Below are positions 1 through 11,725 of a stretch of 64,000 nt of DNA, one piece after another. Both the position numbers and the translations under genes were made by a program. Source of the DNA: Malus domestica. Taxonomy: Eukaryota; Streptophyta; Magnoliopsida; Rosales; Rosaceae. The stretch spans positions 33,339,001 to 33,403,000 of the forward strand of contig NC_091677.1 in assembly GCF_042453785.1 (NCBI RefSeq), given 5' to 3'. Position 1 is the first letter of the stretch, and each line of letters starts with the position of its first letter. The notes beneath the pieces were generated by a model. The model did not search any database. It was not told the origin of the DNA and saw only the letters and a list, made by a program, of their open reading frames with translations.

Positions 1-1735
1 GTCACGGACATTAATGAATCATCTTCAAACTCATACTTGCCATATCACCATCTTCGATCATGAGAATGTTAATGTTCAAAAGTTTATGCATCAAAGAGCA
101 TTTGGCAATTCAATCTGTCAAAAGTAGGCCATTGGGCTTTTCTTGGGCCTTTTTAAGCCTCATTTCTCTTAGTCTCACACCTAGTGGGCTCGGGCTCAAT
201 GAGCCTGATTAAACCTGAAATAATTTTGAGACTCATTTTAAGCACCATGACAATTAATTAAATTAATTATAGATATTAGTTGCAATCCCTATTTTAATAA
301 TGACATTAACTATTTCATTATCGCATAACTCTTGATGGACACAAGGAAACAAAAATCTCGATTGAACTATGAAAGGAGAAGTCGTTGGTATTATAATCTA
401 CTAGCCTTCATGCACGCGCGTGAAAAATCTCGATTGAACTATGAAAGGAGAAGAGTCGTTGGTATTATAATCTACTAGCCTTCATGCACGCGCTCACGCA
501 CGTGCATAAGGCATTTTTTGAATCACGGCATGCTACGCGCGACTTACACATTTTAAATCATGTTAGAAGAAAAGTCAAATATTTGAAGTAAATGAATAAT
601 CTTAGATCATGCTAGAAGAAACCCCTCATAAACCAATTAAAGCAACTGAATTCACATAATAAAACCAGTCTCTATAGAATTTACATTAAGAATAGAGAAA
701 ATAATATTTAATAAACAATTGATTGAATCACATTATTGTTAGCCAATTGTGAGGCAAAACCCACCCCCTTTCCCTTAGCGTAGATAATATCGTTTGTTAA
801 AAAAAATCATTTGATAACTAATTTAATCACATTATTATCCGCGTGTGAAAGACTTTTTTATAACCAGCATTACAGGTCTCTTAAGATGTTTTGAACGTGT
901 TTAAAATAGAGAGAATAATATTTAATAAACAACTAATTGAATCACATTATTATTAGCTCATTATGAGACTAAACCCACATCATTTCCCCTTAGTATAGAT
1001 AATATTGTTTGTTAAAAAAAATCATTTAACAACTAATTTAATCATATTATTATCCGCGTGCGAATTTATAACCGGCATTACACGCATCTTAAGATGTTTT
1101 GAACGTGTTTAAAAATAGATAAATTGAATTACATTATTGCTAACCTATTGTGAGGTATTAATTAAAAAAAACCACAAAATCATTAAAAAAATACTATTAA
1201 AATGATAAAAATGCCCTTGCCTTATTTGATGCATTATTTTGGGATGCCCTTGAAGTTTTTTGTTTTGGGGGCATTTTTGTCCAATTCTTTTTGGTAAAAC
1301 ATTATGACACCAAAACACTATTCACCTTTTTGTGTTCTCTTTATATATAATAGATTGGCACATTTACGTAACTGTAATGAAATAGGAAGAATTGAATTGA
1401 GGAGGAGTTGGAATAAGGAAAAGTCATAATCGGATTCCTGTTGAAACTGTTTACTTAAATGTTCTGGAAGTCAAACGCCTAATTGACCTGGTAAGCGGAA
1501 TAACGACTCAAATTAGTTAGTCACTGACATTACGCTACTTTAATGAATCATCTTCAAGCTCATACTTGCCATTATAAAGTATCAATGTCTTCGATCATGA
1601 GAATGTAAATGTTCAAAAGTTTATGCATCAGAGAGCGCTTGGCAATTCACTCTGTCAATAGTACGTTATTGGGTTTTTCTTGGGCCTTTTAAGCCTCATT
1701 TCTTTTAGTCTCACGCCTAGTGGGCTCAGGCTCAA
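1..1735. repeat. Old direct repeats flanking spacer, no gene
   Basis: A ~210 bp sequence at 1-210 recurs in the same orientation at ~1515-1735. Both copies share the block from the TCATCTTCAA region to the GGGCTC-rich end, with small indels. Between them are a 70 bp tandem duplication (351-420 and 423-492) and a tandem repeat of about 210 bp (691-904, 905-1113, partial to ~1158). Parts of the latter resemble the 3' part of plant tRNA-derived SINEs. No open coding region or terminal TG/CA structure was recognised, so I do not assign the flanking pair to a TRIM element, although that is possible. Confidence 0.6.
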
Positions 1736-3175
1736 TGAATTAAATACATTACGCACCATGTTGTAAAGGGATTCAAAGTGTACGATATGGAATTTGCATC
1801 CGAGAGTGTAGATGTGACAATGTTTTCATTCGGTAAGACCATTTTGTTCAGGTGTGTCGGGACATGAGACACAATGTACAATCCTTTTTGGTGACAGAAA
1901 TTTTTAAATGAATGATTAACATATTCTGGCTTTTTAGCCAAAATAGTCTCTGAGATTTGTATAACTCTCACTTTGGTCCCTGAGATTTCAAATCAATAGA
2001 AGTGGTACCTGAGATTGTCCACCATCCATCATTTTGGTCATTCCGTTAAAAACTCCGTTAAGTGTCCTGGAGCTCTTGGCCAGAAGTTTGGGTAATTTTC
2101 AAAGCTTCGTAACTCAATCGTTTCTTAACCAAATGCGACCCATAATATATCAAAATGAAGATAGGAAAATGTAGAATAAGATTACCTATTTGGAAGCCCA
2201 ATTGTTGCCGGAGATGGTCTGAAAATAGCCTCAAAGTTGGCTGGTCGGAGGGAAAACTGGAAAACTCGCCGGAAACTGGGTAAACTTTAAACATTCATAA
2301 CTTCTTCAATACTCAACGAAATCAAGTGATTCAAAAACAAAAATCATACTTCTCAACGATACGAAGAGAATGGTATATTTTTTACGGCTAACTTGCCGTG
2401 GTTTGGCTGAAAAACGGCTCGAAAGTGGCTAACTTGAGACCAAGATAGTCACTTTCGAGCCATTTTCCAGCCAAAACACAGAGATTTAGCCGATGAAAAA
2501 GGTACCATTCTCTTCATCTCGTCGATAAGTATGATTTTCATTTTTGAATCACTTGATTTCGTTGAGTATTGAAAAAGTTATGAACATTTAAAGTTTTCCC
2601 AGTTTTCGGCAAGTTTTTCAGTTTTCCCTCAGACCAGTCAACTTTGAAGCTATTTTCCGACCATCTCAGGCAACCATTGGGCTTCCAAATGGGTATAATC
2701 TTATTCTACACTTTCCTATCTTCATTTTGATATATTATGGGTCGAATGTGGTTAAGAAACGATTGAGTTACGAAGCTTTGAAAATTGCCCAAACTTCCGG
2801 CCAAGAGCTCCTGGACAATTAACGGAATTTTTAACGGAAGAACTAAAATGATGGATAATGGACAATCTCAGAGACCACTTCTATTGATTTGAAATCTCAG
2901 GGGCCAAAGTGAGGAGTTATGCAAATCTCAGGGACCACTTTGGCTAAAAAGCCACATATTCTTTACCACCATCCATTTGGAGAAATTTAATAGATGAATT
3001 AAATACATTACGCACCATGTTGTAAAGGGATTCAAAGTGTATGAAAACTTCCAATTTAATCCGCATAGGAAAAAGTCTAAGAATAACGACTATAATCATC
3101 CGTAAATAAAACATAATAGTGAAAACTAGAATTAGACGGAGTAACGACATCCAGACATCAAAGTGAACTAAGTAA
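1735..3175 (-). pseudogene. Ty1/copia integrase fragment, split by a DNA transposon
   Basis: Read on the minus strand, 3175-2954 continued by 1927-1783 encodes parts of a copia integrase core. A degenerate VHFDVW region is followed by HFESLYNMV, then LQMDGGKEYV at the right edge, continued by NHSFKNFCHQKG and a frameshifted relic of the conserved PEQNG region. Stops and frameshifts show it is dead. A 48 bp piece (2995-3042) is repeated at 1735-1782, just beyond the point where integrase similarity ends. No LTRs, gag or RT are seen nearby, so this is a small relic rather than an element. Confidence 0.75.
1928..2953. mobile_element. Foldback Mutator-like element, 1026 bp
   Basis: Two inverted arms of roughly 500 bp meet near 2440, so the whole element is a large imperfect palindrome. 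The termini read GGCTTTTTAGCCAAA and its complement. Perfect 9 bp duplications (ACATATTCT) lie at 1919-1927 and 2954-2962. A 9 bp duplication plus long terminal inverted repeats is the signature of Mutator-like elements. No transposase is encoded, so it is non-autonomous. It interrupts a copia integrase relic: the two halves of that reading frame abut the duplication. Confidence 0.85.
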
Positions 3176-3229
3176 AACGAAAAAGGAGCAATAAGTTTAT
3201 TAGAAGGAAAAGATAATTTATGAGGAAAG

Positions 3230-3282
3230 ATTGTCCTGTCACAGATGGATCAACTTGGCGAGGTTCCATTGGTCAATGCATG
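3230..3282 (+). pseudogene. Small second GSTF exon-3 relic
   Basis: About 50 bp here matches part of exon 3 of the downstream GSTF pseudogene (4630-4677). The 20 bases 3263-3282 are identical to 4658-4677, and the preceding ~30 bases are similar. This suggests a former tandem GSTF copy or a local duplication. A short TA repeat follows immediately. Confidence 0.45.
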
Positions 3283-3428
3283 TATGTATATATATATATA
3301 TATATATAGAGGTTGAGTCATCACAGAATGCCAAAAACCAATACATAGATTTGCGATATATATATACTTAAATTGCACGTTTTTGAGTGGCAATATATTT
3401 CTTGGCTAGCTCTTTGTTATACAAGAAG

Positions 3429-4918
3429 ATTGTTGTCAAAGTGTATGTTCCAGTCATGGCAGCCTGCCGCCGGCGGGTGATGTTTTGTCTTTTGGATATA
3501 GGAGTGAACTTTGAAATGGTAGATGTTGATCTTGAGGCAGGAGAGCACAAGCGATCCGATTTCCTCACCTGTTCAGGATAACATTATTTTATCTGACTAA
3601 TTATGTGTCACACATTTGTTTACGTTTTTGAACTGAAATTATACATTTATAATATAAAAGCTAACGAGATATCAATGGTTTACATTCACGAAAACATAAA
3701 ATGCACACATAACATACATAATCGTGAACTGTAATTCAACATCAAGCGTCAGCAACATTCTGTAAACTTACGTGCTAAGACAAAGCCCGGCCTTAAAAAG
3801 GAGGTGGAGTGATGATGGAATATGACTGTTTATATAGAACCTGCAGTAATATATATTCATGTATATTGATAGATGTTTAATTGTTTTGCAGCCGTTTGGG
3901 GAAGTTCAAGATGGTGATGTCAGGATCTTTGGTGAGAACCATATATACACTTTCATGACTAATCCACAAAATTTCATGTTTATAATCAGAACCGTTCATA
4001 TTATATATCATTCTATAAAAATTATCTTTCTAAAAATGAATTAAAATTAAAATCTATAGTCAATCAATTGTAACAAATAATTGATGGTATTAATAAAAAC
4101 TAAAACATATTTTAAGGAGAATTTCCTCCTCAATCCTTGAGGAGCCAAATCTTTCTCATATATAAATACACACACATGCATGGTCATACGCACAAAAGGT
4201 AATTATCAATTACCATGACATGTTCATTTATGGTCTGAACCTTTGTATCTTTTTCAGACTTGGCTTCTTTGCACTTTCAGTTCTCATACACTCCTATCTC
4301 CTCCTATATGTGTGGTCACGGTTAAGCCACGTCAATATTTTATATCATTATTACTTTTTATCTTATTATCTCTATAAAAAAATCAATATAAAATGTTGAC
4401 GTGACTTAACCGTGACTGCACAAAATAAAAAGGGATGAGAGTGTATGGGAACTGAGAACTGAGAACTGGGAGAGCAGAGAAGCAGGATCCATCTTTTTCC
4501 GTGGGCCATCATAAGGTACTACGCAGTTGTCGACCAACTCTGGAGGAGAAGGCAGTTGTCGGCCAATGGCTGGAAGTGGAAGGTCCACAACTTCAACACC
4601 TGGTTTGCACTCTGGTGCTCCAGTTACTTCCTGTCACTTATGGGTCAACGTGACGACGTTCCATTGGTCAATGCATGCGAAAAGAACCTGGAGAAGGTGT
4701 TCGATGTTTATGAGGACAGATTGTAAAGAGCAAATATCTAGCCGGAGAAACTTTCACTTTGGCTGATCGGAGCCATCTTCCTGGGATTAGGTATCTGATT
4801 GCCAAAGCTAAATTGCGACATTTGGTTCACTGAGAGGAAGAAAGTGAATGCCTGGTGGGAAGACATATCCAACAGGCCTTCTTGGAAGAAACTAGTGCAG
4901 CTTGCTAGTGACTACTAG
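3429..4918 (+). pseudogene. Phi-class glutathione S-transferase pseudogene
   Basis: The three-exon plan of plant GSTF genes is visible. Exon 1 (3429-3576) encodes VVKVYVPVMAAC then DVDLEAGEHKR. Exon 2 (3892-3931) encodes PFGEVQDGDVRIF. Exon 3 (~4500-4918) encodes AIIRYYA, LEKVFDVYEDRL, YLAGETFTLAD and NAWWEDISNRP before TAG. Decay is clear: the expected start codon is ATT; the exon 1 donor is GA rather than GT; exon 2 is 40 bp, about 9 bp short of the usual length; the exon 3 acceptor AG is missing; and exon 3 has frameshifts, including one before TERK. A palindromic MITE lies in intron 2. The intact ancestor would have been a cytosolic glutathione-conjugating enzyme, perhaps GSTF11-like judging by the WKKL...LA..Y end and the neighbourhood. 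Confidence 0.85.
4278..4461. mobile_element. Palindromic MITE in GSTF pseudogene intron 2
   Basis: The sequence around 4311-4345 (containing GGTCACGGTTAAGCCACGTC) is repeated inverted at ~4388-4424. Weaker inverted similarity extends outward to CAGTTCTCA at 4278 and its complement near 4461. It has no coding capacity. Its target duplication is not clear. Confidence 0.6.
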
Positions 4919-6348
4919 ATAGTCGCACTCCGGGGTTATTTTAGGGCTTTGAATTGAATAAGTTAGATGATGAGAATCAAGGACAAATATACATGGGTGT
5001 GGATATATATGTAAGAATATTTTAATATTCTAAAGTGGTCCATATGACACGGTTCATATGATATGTAGGGTTTAACGGATATTATCATTTGTAAATAATC
5101 TTATTGGTCAAATTATGAGAAATGTTTCCTATCAAATTACTGTGATGTGTGGTAATTGATTATGGGCTTTAAATGGAAACGGGTCCTCTCCCTGCCTCAC
5201 ATATATATTGCATATACCCATCTAATATGCACTTGACAGAAAAACACGATTAGGGTTATCACGTGCAAATAGAGGCAAGAGAGAGAACACATTTTTCCTC
5301 CCCCGCTAACAGAATCCGTTTGGGATCTCATCGCGTTCGTTGTCATGGATCAATGTACGCTTGGTTGTTTAATGTATTTCCGTAAATTAATTTGTATATG
5401 AAAATCATGAAGTTCGATGATCTTGGCTTAATTGATTTATAATTTACAATATAATCTAAAAAAAGAGGTGTGTGAAAAGATTCTCATGATATATACGTGT
5501 CCTAGAAGAAAGATTTGAAAGAAGAAGAGAAAATACATAAGAACTTCCATACACCACCCTGAAAAACGATTTTGTTTTTCAATATTATATATAATGCTAT
5601 ATATATTCAAGTGAAACTTTAAAGTTAGAGTTTTTTATTTTTTTTTCTTCTTGTTTAGTTGTTTAAGATTGAACTGTTTTTTATTTAAGTTATTACTTTC
5701 TAGTATTAATACATTGTTCTACTTTTTGAAAACATTTTTACAAACGATTCTTTTATAAATTTCAGACAAAACTGTTAAAATCTCAGATACAGCCCTATCA
5801 CTTAATGATGTAATAATTTGAAGGCCCCTTCACTTATAAAATCCAACACGACAATTTGAGGAGCTGATGGACTTCACCGTCTTCCCATGGTGGCGTCGTA
5901 CATATTCAACCATTGTCTGCCTTTTCGTTCTCGTAGGGTCTTTTTCTTTCGAATTTGTTTCAGTTGTCTGCTTGCCTTGAACTTTGGTTGCTGAATCGGT
6001 CCGATTTGAACGGAAATGACGCGGGTTTGGGTATTTTTTATTTACTTTTAAAACGAGTCGGATATGTAGGAATAGTACTACCATACCTCAATCCGAACCC
6101 GACCCGATTGAAGGTCCTATGCTATTATATGGAATGATAAACATTCAACGGATTTGAAGTTGTTAGCTATGCTATTACAATATAGTGATTTTTTTTTAAT
6201 ATTATTTACTATTTTTTTTAGGTCTTCTTGTTTACATATTTATACTAGTTGATTAATTTATGTTCTATGGATATACCTATATTTTTTAGACGAAACATTA
6301 ATTAAGTAAATTTTCTTTTGATATGCGGGTTTAACTAAATTTTTTTTA
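4919..6348. other. Spacer, nothing recognised
   Basis: AT-rich sequence between the GSTF pseudogene and the tandem array. Short open frames on both strands do not resemble any family I know. I see no tRNA, terminal repeat or tandem repeat in it. Confidence 0.5.
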
Positions 6349-6616
6349 GATTCTCAATATAAGCATCGATGTAATGAAAGCTGTACAACATACGGGTTTC
6401 AGTACACAAAACTTCATTGGATGCAGGATCATATAAAATAAAAGTTGGCTTATGCACATTTAACCTCCCAAGTATATGAAGTCTATCATTTGTTCTAATC
6501 ACCAAATGCCATGATACTGATACTTGTTCTAGAATACGAATCGTGCGCTCCATTTTCATCTTTTGGTTCAAAAGATGTTGAAGAAAATGTAAATGGGGAA
6601 AAAAAAAATCCACCAA
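6335..6616 (-). pseudogene. Array unit 1 fragment, FBA-like
   Basis: This is the leftmost copy of the repeated exon fragment, open from a Met upstream of NQKMKMERTIRI to a stop just outside the unit. The array edge at 6349 replaces the usual final residues: the end reads YIENLKKI instead of YIENLISLD. The edge therefore lies inside the coding end of the ancestral exon. The rest of this unit continues to 6933 and resumes at 9278 after an LTR-like insertion. Confidence 0.5.
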
Positions 6617-6933
6617 ACTAGTTTTGCAAAAACTAGACTATAACTCTTTACTGTCGATGTCTAATATTCAATTCCCTGCATCCAGAAAACAAAGTTTCAG
6701 TCATGCGCATGTAACTAATCACTGTTTTACATTGCTAACAACACTAAAACACTTTTTGCCTGGAAATATTAGTTAAAAAAGGGAGCTAACTATCAAATAT
6801 AAAAAACAGATGTATCAAATACAAGAGATATCTCGGTCCTCAAATCAGACTGTTCATCATCCCCTAATGTATATTCAATTCGATCAAACATATCACTGTC
6901 GTAATTGATCTGTAACATCGAAAATAGATTCTA

Positions 6934-9272
6934 TGACACACCCCGACCGAGATCAAGGCATGCTGGCCATCACGTGAGAGTGACGTAGCCATGTGCACAA
7001 TGCGGAAGCGATAAAGATAAGAATTATACGAATAATTAAAAACCGAATTACTAGAGTGCACTACTAAACATGAAGTGATAGGAGTTAGTTACAACAGTAA
7101 ACACTCCTAATCAGAGCATAATAAGTCTAGGAGCAGTCCAGTAGGACAAGTACTAGTTATACAGTACCAGGAATGTCCTACTATTATTTAGATAGGTCAG
7201 AACCGCCGACGTCCTCAAGCCACCAATAGCAAGCTTACTTAAAACCTAGAGGGGCACAAAATAGAAAACGTGAGTGGGCAAAAACAAATGTTTTACAAAA
7301 CCATTTCATTTATCAACATATCTAACCCCTCGCTGTAAAACATGTATAATTTTTCCCAAAATCAGAATATAAGCATATACATAATATATATATATGAAAT
7401 CATATCAATCCAATTCATCCTTCACATAATCATATTCAAATATATGCCATGCCAATATATAACAGAGTAAGCAATTCAGGTAAGAATAAATTCATAGAAA
7501 TATGATATGTTAGCCGGAACCCCTGTGGTAGTCTGTACGGCTGAATTCATAGCTCTAAGTCAATCTAGCCGGAGTCACTACAATGACCTATACGACAATA
7601 TACTGCACATAAGTCGGAACCACTAAAAAGGTTTGTACGACAAGATTGGGTGTAATATAGTTATGCTCAATTTTACTCTCTCATAATAGCCGGGCGATAA
7701 ATCGCTAGTCACCTATGAGTCGGAACCATAATTAAGGCCTGTACGACAAGACCGTGCACTTAAGTTGGATCCAATATGAGCATATAGTGCGGGAGGTGAC
7801 ATAAATAAACAGGCATGTACTTCATATCTCTGGCTAAATCACAATCACCTTAGGTGCAGTTTTATGAGATCAACATCAATCCCTCACATACCACATCATC
7901 GATGATTCACATAGCCAAACATAACTTACTTGAACTTACCTGTGCCTCCACAGCACCACATTTATATATATATATATATGTAACCATGAAATGCATATTC
8001 AGAATATAAAAGCATTAACATATTATTTCAAAGCATATTTTCCTTTAAAAAAATGCATTTCTGGGAATAGTATATAAATATATACTAAAAACAAAAGCCC
8101 ACTCACTGGTATGTTGACGGGTTGTAACCCCCGAGTCACCCGTGGATACGCTCGTCCTCAGGATAAGTCTCACCTATATGCGAATTAACTATAAAAACGT
8201 TATTTTCAAGCACATAGACAAGACTAGCTAATAACTTCTCATACATTACTCAAAATGGGTATATGAATACACCATAGTGACCTATATAACCTCAAGATCA
8301 TCCCCAAATTTTGAGATAAAATTTTCGAGCTCCCACGTGCCGCCACGCGCCAGCAAGGGTACGGCAAAACGTGCCCCCCACGCACGGCCATGTGCCAGTC
8401 ACATGTAACGGAACATGAACGACATTAGGAATAGTCCTCGGAATATTCCATTAAAACCCAACGGTAACGGTCCAAACTAACTGACGGCGTTAATATATTC
8501 CGTCAAAACTGACGGAAGATTCCCCTGTCTTCTCCTGCAAGTCGCCGGTTTCTGGAAAAATATTAAAATCGTCCTAACTTCTTCATTTTTGCACCATTTT
8601 TCATGAAATTTGAACCATTGGAAAGCTAACAACATGTAGAATCATGTTATACTATTTTTAAGCCTTGAAATCCACTAGAATTTACATGAGGAAACTCGAT
8701 AATCCGGTCAACTTCGAAACTAGCTATCCTGACGTCCAAATTTATCTAATGAACCACCCCGAGCCTCCTTAGGACCTCTTAAAGCTCTCTATGAGCTTGA
8801 AATTCCCTGAAACCAACATATTTACGTCCATATGAATAGTGACCAAAATCGGGGCTAGGGTTTCCACATGAAATCGAAGGTTTCCTTACCTGAAATTGAT
8901 ACCTTTGAACTCGTAGGGTCTTCACGAACACAATGCTACCATTTTCTTCCTCGATCTGTGAAGTTTGGGGTGTTCTTGCCCTTGTCCGTACGTATAGCAA
9001 GGTGAAAGAAAGTGAAACCGAGAGAGAGAGAGTACGGGAGAGAAAAGAGAGAGGGTAAGGATGTGTGTGGGGTCCCAAAATGCACACCAATCACAACTAA
9101 GAGAACACTTAGTTCTAATTGGATCCAATAAAAGAGGAATATAATTAATTGGTCCAAAATCTTAAGTTTAAACCACCCCATCCCATAATAATTCTTAACA
9201 TCCAAGAATATTTAGGTAATTTCACACCGTTGATAACATAATTAACGTACATCTTCGGGACGGGCTGTGACA
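6934..9272. mobile_element. LTR-like element (probable solo LTR), 2339 bp
   Basis: It starts TGACACACCCCGACC and ends GGGCTGTGACA. A 5 bp duplication TTCTA lies at 6929-6933 and 9273-9277, and it interrupts array unit 1 cleanly. TG...CA ends with a 5 bp duplication fit a solo LTR or a non-autonomous LTR element. The ends are also inverted over about 15 bp (12 matches), longer than usual. Inside are diverged short tandem units with a GTCGGAACC...GTACGAC pattern (7510-7760). No gag, pol or transposase is present. A relative lies at 33598-36252 and a decayed one at ~20405-21930. Confidence 0.7.
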
Positions 9273-9386
9273 TTCTACTAGATATGTGTTGAAACTAATC
9301 TTCCAAATGACTTGTATAACACTGATTCTTCCAAAAATCTTGTATAACACCGAACTCATAAGTGGAAACTCAGTTGAGTGAAATTA

Positions 9387-10077
9387 GATTCTCAATATAA
9401 GCATTGATGGAATACAAGTTGTACAACACACAGATTTCAGTATTCAAAGCTTCCTTTGATTCAGAATAATATTAAAAAAAAAACGTTGGCTTCTGGACAT
9501 TTAATCCCCCAAGTATATGAACTCTGTCATTTGTTCTGAACCCTAAAGGCCATGGTACATATACCTATTCTGAAATATGAATCATGCGCTCCATTTTCAT
9601 CTTTTGGTTAAAAATGTTGATGAAAATGTAATGGGGAAAAAACAAACATCCACAAAACTAGTTATGCCAAAAATAGACTATAATTCTAAATTTTGATATC
9701 TAATATTCAATTCATCTAGAAAACATAATTTCAGTCCTTCACATTTAACTAACCACTGTTTTCCATTGCTAACAACACTACAACACTTTTTGCTTTAGAT
9801 ATCTTTGTTGAAAAAACGAGCTAACTGTTAAATATCAAAAACAGAAATATCAAACACAAGAGATATCTCGGTCCTCAAATCAAACTCTTCATCATCCCCT
9901 AATGTATATTCAATTCAATCAAACATCTCACTATCGTAATTGATCTGTAACATCGAAAACAGATTCTACTACATATATGTTGAAGATAATCTTCCAAATG
10001 ACTTATATAACACTGATTCTTCAAAAAATCTTGTATAACATTGAACTCAAAAGTGGAAATTCAGTCGAGTGAAATTA
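9387..10077 (-). repeat. Array unit 2, coding fragment broken
   Basis: The copy spans the whole unit, but its FBA-like frame is broken by an A-run expansion near 9471-9482 and further substitutions. It has no usable open frame. Confidence 0.6.
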
Positions 10078-10300
10078 GATTCTCAATATAAGCATCGATG
10101 TAATGAAAGTTGTACAACATACGGGTTTCAGTATTCAAAACCTCATTCGATGCAGGATCATATAAAATAAAAGTTGGCTTTTGCACATTTAACCTCCCAA
10201 GTATATGAACTCTGGCATTTGTTCTGATCCCCAAATACCATGATACTGATACTTGTTCTGGAATATGAATCGTGCGCTCCATTTTCATCTTTTGGTTCAA
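10061..10300 (-). pseudogene. Array unit 3 fragment, FBA-like, open
   Basis: A 79-codon frame from NQKMKMERTIHIPEQ to YIENLISLD is uninterrupted. The unit (10078-10911) is longer than the others because a ~140 bp segment covering the start of this frame is partly duplicated again at ~10345-10490. The duplicate is frameshifted. Confidence 0.5.
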
Positions 10301-10894
10301 AAGATGTTGAAGAAAATGTAAATAGGAAAAAAATGTGAACCCTGTATATGAACCCTGTCATTTATTCTGATCCCCAATGGCCATGGTACATACCTGTTCT
10401 GAAATACGAATCATGAGCTCCATTTTCAACTTTTGGTTAAAAAGATGTTGAAGAATATGTAACGGGAAAAAAAATGAAACATCCACAAAACTAGTTTTGC
10501 AAAAAATAGACTATAATTCTGAAATTTTGATGTCTAATATTCAATTCATCCAGAAAACAGAATTTTAGACTTTCACATTTAACTAACCACTGCTTTCCAT
10601 TGCTAGCAACACTACAATACCTTTTGCTTTAGATATCTTCGTTGAAAAAGGGAGCTAGCTGTTAAATATCAAAACCAAATGTATCAAATACAAGAGATAT
10701 CTCTGTCCTCATATCAAACTCTTCATCATCCCCCAATGTATATTCAATTCAATCAAACATCTCACTGTTGTAATTGATCTGTAACATCGAAAACAGATTC
10801 TACTAGATATGTGATGAAGATAATTTTCCAAATGACTTGTATAACACTAATTCTTCCAAAAATCTTGTATAACACTGAACTTAGAAGTGGAAAT

Positions 10895-11116
10895 TCAGTT
10901 AAGTGAAATTAGATTCTCAATATAAGCATCGATGTAATGAAAGTTGTACAACATACGAGTTTCAGTATTCAAAGCTTCTTTCAATGCAGGATCATATAAA
11001 AACAAAGTTGGCTTCCGAACATTTAACCTCCTAATCATATGAACTCTATCATTTGTTCTGATCCCCAAAGGCCATGATACTGATACTTGTTCTGGAATAT
11101 GGATCGTGCGCTCCAT
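10895..11116 (-). pseudogene. Array unit 4 fragment, FBA-like, open
   Basis: A 73-codon frame starts at MERTIHIPEQ and ends YIENLISLN. A base change upstream removes the preceding KMK residues found in sister units. It contains LYDPALKEALNTE. Confidence 0.5.
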
Positions 11117-11725
11117 TTTAATTTTTGGTTCAAAAGATGTTGAAGAAAATGTAAATGGGAAAAAAATGAAACATCCAACAAACTAGTTCTGCTAAAAATA
11201 GACTATAGTACTTTAATTTTGATGTCTAATATTCAATTCCCTACATCCAGAAAACAAAGTTTCAGTCATTCACATGTAACTAACCACTGTTTTAAATTGC
11301 TAACAACACTAAAACGCTTTGTGATTGGAAATCCTAGTTAAAAAAGGGAGCTAACTGTTAAATATAAAAAACAGATGTATCAAATACAAGAGATATCTCG
11401 GTCCTCAAATCAAATTGTTCATCATCCCCCAATGTATATTCAATTCGATCAAACATATCATTGTCGTAAATAATTTGTAACATCGAAAACAGATTCTACT
11501 AGATATGTGTTGAAAATAATCTACCAAATGACTTGTATAACACTAATTCTTCCAAAAATCTTGTATAACACCGAACTCAGAAGTGGAAATTCAATTGAGT
11601 GAAATTAGATTCTCAATATAAGCATCGATGTAATAAAGGCTATACAAATACGGATTTCAGTATTCAAAGCTTCCTTTGATTCAAACTAATATAAAATAAA
11701 AAACGTTGGCTTCTAAACATTTAAC

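Noticed and set aside
1..1735. TRIM-type element bounded by the ~210 bp direct repeats
   Set aside because: Repeat ends lack TG/CA, primer-binding site and target duplications, and the left copy starts at the window edge.
9000..9060. Purine-rich GAGA run as regulatory site
   Set aside because: Lies within the LTR-like element and is simple sequence only.
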